Positions 58,206-64,000 of a stretch of DNA of 64,000 bases are shown here, piece by piece. Origin of the DNA: Camellia lanceoleosa (lineage: Eukaryota > Streptophyta > Magnoliopsida > Ericales > Theaceae); NCBI GenBank assembly GCA_025200525.1, contig CM045761.1, positions 99,114,182 through 99,178,181 on the forward strand, given 5' to 3'. Both the position numbers and the translations under genes were made by a program. Numbering within the stretch: the first letter of the stretch is position 1; the number at the start of each line of letters is the position of its first letter. A model generated the notes under the pieces. The model was not told the origin of the DNA and did not search any database. It worked only from the letters and a program-made list of their open reading frames with translations.

Positions 58206-59615
58206 GGTTAGCAGTGTGTTTTTGCAGAAAATAGAGGGAAGTGACTGAGGTGAAACAGGACAGACAGGGCTGTTCTCGAACATTATGCATGTACATGCTT
58301 GCAATTCTTGCGCATCATCGCTTGTATTATGATTATTGTAATTAATTTAATGCTGTTCATTGTAATTAATCTCGTTAATTATTAAGTGTTGTAATATTCA
58401 TTATTGTCTATTTGTAATTGTTGCAATAATCTTGGTTACCTGTTGTAATAGCATAGATAGCCTACTTAGCTAGTTAATTAGCTTAGACTATTTTATTCAT
58501 TCATTCGGTTTTATAATAGTTAGTTTAATTTAGACGTTCGGACATTGATTCGCACCCTCCTGCGTGAGGGATCAAACATTGTAATAATGTGTATGTCTTC
58601 CAACCCCACGTCTTTCTCCCTTTTATTTACCCATTTACGATGGTTTGTATAGAGCATCACGTTTCATTAGCATTCATATGCCTTGCATCCACTTGTATTG
58701 CATACACTGAGGCTCGATTCATTATTCAAACTTGCATTGTCGTTTAAATAATTCTTTGAATACGTGCTTCAACCGCATGTTAGCAAATTGATTCACATGT
58801 CATAAATTAGTAGCCGAGCCTATTAGTTGCATATTGCATGTATTACATTAGTCATGGCACATTGATTAGGGACATGCATGTTTTCTAATTAACTTGTTGT
58901 TGTTTGGCTTGGAGTACTAGGTGAGCCTTTACTCACTTTAGCATAATGCATGAGTGTGTGTGTGTTGCCATATCTACAATGGTTGCCATGAGGCTAAGTG
59001 CTTAAATGATATAATTGTTTAAATGCTTATGAATGAAGGCTAGATGTTTGAATTGGGATGGTTTGGTTAAATATCCATTTTTAGCCCACTTTTTGAGGTG
59101 GCAAATGAACAAAACAATTTCAAAAACAAACATGAAGTCAAATGTTCCAATTCTCACAAACTAGTCTATATTTGTATGTGCGTCACATAGTGAAAATAGC
59201 TAATAATCGGAATAAAAGGCATATAATGTAAATAAGAAACATATCATGATTAGTAGAGGCCTATCTTTGATCGGGCGAGTAAGGTGCTCAATTCATAACC
59301 TTCTCCTCTCATACCTAAGTTCCCGAGCCAAGGCACTTTGGTGATGACGGACTAATGGCCTTTGGCACAAGTCTCGAGTTTCCTAAATTTTCCAAAAATA
59401 TTTAGGTGGCGACTCTGTAATCTGGCAAAGCAGTTCATTTTTGACATTTGACTCAAACAATGATTTTCCAAAAAGAATTGTCAGATTTGGACTCTTTTTG
59501 TGTTTTCACTATTTCACATTGCACTTGTGAAATCAGATTCAGAACCACAAGTGGAGTTTGAACTGTAGGGCTATTCACCTTCCGAAAGGAGAGTGGAAAG
59601 TCAAGTTATAGTTTC

Positions 59616-59633
59616 TGGCGACTCTGCTGGGGA
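59616..59633 (+). other. Primer-binding site of T3 (tRNA-Arg-like)
   Basis: TGGCGACTCTGCTGGGGA starts with TGG, as needed to pair with a tRNA CCA end, five bases after the LTR end. From memory of plant tRNAs and the Tat/Ogre group it fits tRNA-Arg with a mismatch; this tRNA identity was not verified. Confidence 0.7.
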
Positions 59634-60525
59634 CTTAGAGAACTTGACTTGAAACTCATGAAGTGACTTTTTATTGACACTTATATGTTTCTTTGCATTT
59701 GCATTTGCATTGGTGCGTTTAAAGTCACTGTGTTTGCCGGCTACTATTCCTAGACGGTTTGCTGGAGGCTCGCCCGAAAGGCTTACCAAAAGGCTGACCG
59801 GTCAGAGGCTCTGCCATGTTGGGAACACAACCCTTGGATCTGGATTATCGCTGTACTGTTTGATCCCCCTTTCACTTCTCGGTGTTAGGTGTGAGAGGTA
59901 TATTAGGTAATCTTGCCAAGGTACCTTTTTGACTATTCAACCTAGTTGCATATAATGAAGCCATAATGACTACTCCAAATTAGGGCAGAGTGCCACCCAT
60001 GTGTAGGATGTCGTGAAACTCGTTGTTTGAAATAGTGCAGCCTAGATCATGCCAAAAATCTAGGACAGGGTAATCCTACCCCCCCCCCCCCCATAGGGGT
60101 GTTTTGGTTCTTTTACTTGATATGTGCTTTTACAGTGAGACTTTATAGGATGGTTCATATCGGTAAGGTTTGAAAACAGAGTTCAGTAGGGGATTACAGT
60201 TCAGCTATGTGTATTGACTGTTATGGATTGGGCCAAAGTGCTGTCTGATTTTGATTTTGTTTTTCTTTCTTTTTTTCTTTTCGCTAGGTAGTTTACCATC
60301 ATAGCTTCAGAAAGACCCAATATTCCCTAAGTTGTGTGGACTCACTTCAGCAGGTTGTGTAAAGCTCGAGACCTTGTTGGTGGTCAACCCGTGCTAGTCT
60401 CATTTCCTCCAGTCACTCGATGGAGAAGGAACAGACAATCAGTAGATTCAGTACAAAGCACTCCATAAACACCTACCTGTTCTCAGTTAATCAATTCACT
60501 AGCATCTAGTTCACCTGGGTTAGTA

Positions 60526-63420
60526 ATGGCATAGAACACAACACCAAACCCAGAGGAATTCGATGCCATGATGATTGCCGTCCAAAGAACTATAGATATT
60601 GTAAACCAAAGGATGGCTGCACAAGATGAAGTCATTGCCGATCTGCAACGCACATCTGGGGCATCAGCATCAACCATACGTTCGGTCCCTACTACTCATC
60701 CAAACCCGAATCCATCCCCGCCAGTAGAAAATCTACCAGTCCTAGATCCTCAGGACATGTTTTCTCTAGCTCCAGCTCATCATCCTCCGGTTCAACCTCC
60801 TCCAGGGATTTTTCCTTTCGATATTAATGAGATTGATCCAACCTTGGTCAAAATTACCAGATTAGAGAAAGCATTGAAGAAATCCTAGGGCTTCAACTCC
60901 ATTCTAGATATCGAAGATGGGTACATTGAGGCTTCGGTCAGATTACCGAAGAAATTTAAGATGCCCTACATTGATAGATTCGATGGAAGTAGGGATCCAA
61001 TCGTGCATGTCTGATTGTTTTTGGATGTATTGAGGCCCATGGGTTTGTCTCGGGCATAGAAGCATTCGTTGTTTGGAAGGACCCTGTCTGATGTGGCGGC
61101 CATCTGATATGCTAAGTTGGAGGACTCTACGAAACAAAACTGAGAGGAGCTATCTGAGGCATTTGTCAATCAGTACTCATATAACACTCAGATAAAAGTA
61201 ACCATTAGTGAGCTAGAGGCTACTACCCAGAACCCCAAAGAATCATTTATCGATTTTGTCACCCGGTGGAGAGCCATGGCAGCCTGAATGCTAAAAGAGA
61301 ACAAGTCTGACTAATGGTCCAAAACCTCAAGCTAGACATGTTGCAGAGAATTATAGTGGCACCGTTTTCCACGTTTGCTGCCTTACATAAGCTAGGGGTC
61401 CAGATCGAGAGTGCTTTCAAAAAGGGTATCATCCATAGAACAAGCAAACCCGTAAGATGGCCGTTCTCTCAGAATACCAATGCTAGCAGTAACACTATTC
61501 TGCGGCCTACAGATGTCAACAATGTTGTCATAATGGCCAAGATGGCTGATCCTTTTGCTATTGCCATAACCTCACAACCTTCACAAAATACCAGTCCACC
61601 CCGAAACCGTAGTGTCTTTACCCCCCTCCATATGAGCCCAACTCAAGGCCTCAAGTTATTGATGCGAAAGGGGCATCTCAAGCCTCTCGATCATCGTCCA
61701 CTCCCAAACCCATTGCCACACAAACATAACCCTACCCGGTACTGCATCTTCCACCAACAACATAGCCATCCCACAAACATGTGCTACCATCTACGTCATG
61801 AGATTCAGGATCTCATTGACAACAAAGTCATCGCCACACCTGCAAAACCAAATGTAACAACCAACCCACTTCCTGCACATAACCAAGTCCCCCTGCCCAG
61901 AAACATTAACCACATCCATACACTACCGCCCACCTTCAAGCCCAGCATATACATTACCTCATCCCACTTATCGAAACCGGAGGTGGTCATTCAAGAAGGC
62001 ACAGACATGTAGATGATGGATCTAATACCACAAACCCCACCCAGGCCCATGGCGGTAGAAATGGAGAAAGAGAAAAATGCACTAAAGATAGGGTCGCCTG
62101 ATACCCATTTCATAGAGAAAGGGGTCTCGCTTGCAGAGGAATATGATCTCATCTTATACATTGTGGCCATCAATCAGCCAAAGCCAGTGGTCATATTGCC
62201 GAACTTTCTCAGCATTAATGCTATAGGGGAAGACCAAATGGCACAGAATCATAATGAGTGGCCCGAACAAGGCCTGCATGACTTAGAAAACTTAGAAATG
62301 GATCTGGCAGAATTAGAAGAGGATCTAAAGGATCTTTGCTTCTTCGAAGAAAAAGACACAAGTTGTGTACAGATAGGATGGTGGAACCTGAGCTAGCCAG
62401 AAACTAGCAATGGGTGGTTAAGTGAGGAAGAGTCTGATGTAGAGTAACAGATATAAAAGACTAGGGGAGAAGAAGAAGTTACGGCTAAGGGTAAGGCTGA
62501 GGTTGTACCTCTTACTGAGAAGGAACATGCATTAGAACATTTTCAAAAGGAAAGGATAGAGGAAATCCAAGCAAAGATAGCTCTAGAACAAGGAAAAGGA
62601 AAAGGAAAAAAAGAAGCTGAGTCTACAACCGACAGTGTTCAAAACACTAAGAAAACATAATAGGATCCCAATGACCGAAAGAGGATATTGAGGAAACTCA
62701 GAAAGTACCGAGATGTTGAAACCCGGGCTGTGCTAGAAGAAGAATGGTATGATGATTAGGCACATGATGTTAATATGCTCCAGATAGAACTTAATGCAAG
62801 CCCAACCATGATTGTAGGAGAGTAGTAGGAAGACAGTGACCTAAGTCACGCATACGCTGATGAAGGTTGGAAAGCTGATACCCCAGATGACACCTGGTGT
62901 ACTGATGAGATCAATCACATGACCCAGAGAGGTCGATACTTCAAACCCGCAACATTAGACTAGCTGGAGACCTCTGGAAAGGAGGTTGAGAAAGCAAAAG
63001 AGAAGGATGTAGAAGAGAACATGGTTTTGAAATAGTTGAAGAAGATTCAAGCTAACATATCCATCTAAGGACTGATAATGGCGTCTCGGGAGCACAAACA
63101 AGCCCTACTCGAAACAATGAACAAAACCAAACTGCCCATTGACACCACCGCTAACCAACTGGTGTCGTTGGTCACCTCTGGGGACGTTATGCCAGTAATA
63201 TCCTTCACGGATAAAGAATTGCCTCCCAAGGGTGCCAACCACAACAAGCTTTTGTATGTAACCTTGGAGAGTCAAAAAAAGTGGATTCTGGTGGTATTAG
63301 TAGATACCGGATCGACGATCAATGTGTGCCCAGTCAGAACTGCCTATGCTATCGGTTTGAGACCGATTGACTTTACACCTACCACCCAAGCTGTCTGGGC
63401 TTATGATAATACTAGCCGGG
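60526..63420 (+). pseudogene. gag-protease of element T3, many stops, truncated
   Basis: An ATG at 60526 is followed after one codon by TAG. The gag N-terminus (60568-60888, helical then Pro-rich) leads to a capsid-like part (60940-61310; P-Y-I-D-R-F-D-G-S-R-D-P, E-E-L-S-E-A-F-V-N-Q-Y) with at least four stops. At 61730-61830 is a Cys/His stretch, Y-C-I-F-H-Q-Q-H...T-N-M-C-Y-H-L-R, as in Tat-group gag. A Lys/Glu-rich spacer (62397-63060) with several more stops follows. The protease is at 63078-63420 with the catalytic D-T-G-S at 63303-63314 inside V-L-V-D-T-G-S-T-I-N-V-C. It ends where T4 begins. It cannot produce a full polyprotein. Confidence 0.82.
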
Positions 63421-64000
63421 TGTAACAAGTCCACGATGGGACCTCGCTACAGTTCAGACTCGATTTGTGTCACGGTTCTTAATCTCGAACCAAAGAGTCC
63501 AAATCCAGCAAATCGTTTTATGAAAACAAATTTTTGAAAGAAGTGCCAAACATGGACTGCTTTGCCAGATACAGAGTCACCACCTAAATATTTTATTTTT
63601 GGGAAATTTAGGAAACCCTGACTCGTTTGCCTAAGGCCACGTGTCCGTCATCACCAAAATTGCCTCGGCTCGGGAACTTGGGTACGATTGGGGAAGGTCA
63701 GTTCGTGAGCACCCCCGCTCGCCCGGTCAAAGATCGGCCTCTACTAACCATGATATCTTGTTTTGAAATCATTGTGTGTTCTTATTCCGGTTATTAGCCT
63801 AGGTTACTATGTGATGCGCACAGCATACAAGTATAGACTGAGTCGTCTGAATTGGAACAAAACACTTCATGTTTGTTTGTGAAAATGGTTTGCTACTCGC
63901 AAGTAGGCTTAAAATGCGGATTTTGCCACCCTTGGGTGGGCTTAGAAAACATGATTTTGCCACTGTCTAGTGGGCTTAAAACAAACATTTGATGAATTGT
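63421..64000 (-). mobile_element. LTR T4, Tat/Ogre-like, running off the window
   Basis: Starts TGTAACAAGTCC (the LTR 3' end, minus sense). It then follows the same order as the end regions of T1 (about 5800-6150) and T3 (59200-59600) in reverse: GAGTCCAAATCC, TTTGCCAGAT, the GAGTCACCACCTAAATATTT block, CCGTCATCACCAAAATTGCC, GATCGGCCTCTACTAACC. The 5 bp before it are CCGGG, the probable target duplication; the other end is outside the window. Confidence 0.75.

Larger units (their letters stand above)
54114..63420 (+). mobile_element. Tat/Ogre-like LTR retrotransposon T3, 5' part
   Basis: The 5' LTR runs 54114-54349 and 57266-59610 (starts TGTAGACACCCC, ends near AAGTTATA), split by solo LTR T2. 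Then come the primer site (59616-59633), a leader with a C-run (about 60080-60092), and a gag-protease region full of stops. It is cut at 63421 by LTR T4; polymerase genes and the 3' LTR lie beyond the window. The primer site, long LTR and a spacer-rich gag fit the Tat/Ogre group. Confidence 0.8.

Noticed and set aside
57791..58211. ORFs of 70 and 72 codons in LTR T3, with a similar minus-strand ORF in T2 (55812-56000)
   Set aside because: The similarity is due to both being the same LTR family; there is no recognisable domain, and position downstream of the LTR promoter suggests untranslated leader.

Overview
This is a nuclear segment of a flowering plant, very probably a eudicot. The evidence is one intact plant receptor-kinase gene of the CrRLK1L family, AT-rich intergenic DNA, and plant-type transposons (PIF/Harbinger, CACTA, Mutator/FAR1-like, and Ty3/gypsy LTR elements with tRNA-type primer sites). 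Genus cannot be fixed from the sequence alone. There are no operons or CRISPR arrays, and I saw no convincing tRNA or rRNA genes.  Layout. (1) 1-11066 is a Ty3/gypsy element on the minus strand (A). Its gag-protease relic lies at 1-1190, and its LTR is split by two plus-strand LTRs: a Tat/Ogre-like LTR (T1, 1919-6151) and a solo LTR (B, 8120-10915, 5-bp duplication GACAG). (2) 12412-18895 is a whole PIF/Harbinger element flanked by TTA, with a decayed transposase and a convergent accessory ORF. (3) 19728-27812 is a CACTA-type element (duplication TAT) with a relative nested inside it (22731-26719, duplication TTG). The outer element carries a captured exon of the chaperonin subunit CCT1/TCP-1 alpha. 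(4) 29968-32601 is the only intact gene, an intronless BUPS1/2-type receptor kinase. (5) 34121-44390 is a Mutator-like element with long terminal inverted repeats. Its FAR1-type transposase is cut by a solo LTR (D, 37516-42927), which is itself cut by another solo LTR (39567-41732, duplication TTAAA). (6) 45791-54113 is a Tat-like LTR (E) hosting a gag-only, probably non-autonomous chromovirus-like element (C, 46009-53263). (7) 54114-63420 is the 5' part of a Tat/Ogre-like element (T3). Its LTR is interrupted by a solo LTR (T2, duplication CCCGG), and its protease region is cut at 63421 by a further LTR (T4) that runs off the window.  How it fits together: the receptor-kinase gene sits in a short island of about 6 kb between transposon nests, and everything else is mobile DNA in layers. 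The most unusual repeated signal is that several unrelated LTR families carry clusters of a short GC-rich palindrome, a different word in each family, usually directly upstream of a TATA-like box. The palindrome variants look like CpG decay. Most LTR boundaries were fixed by matching TG...CA ends, target-site duplications and homologous copies inside this window. No database search was possible.
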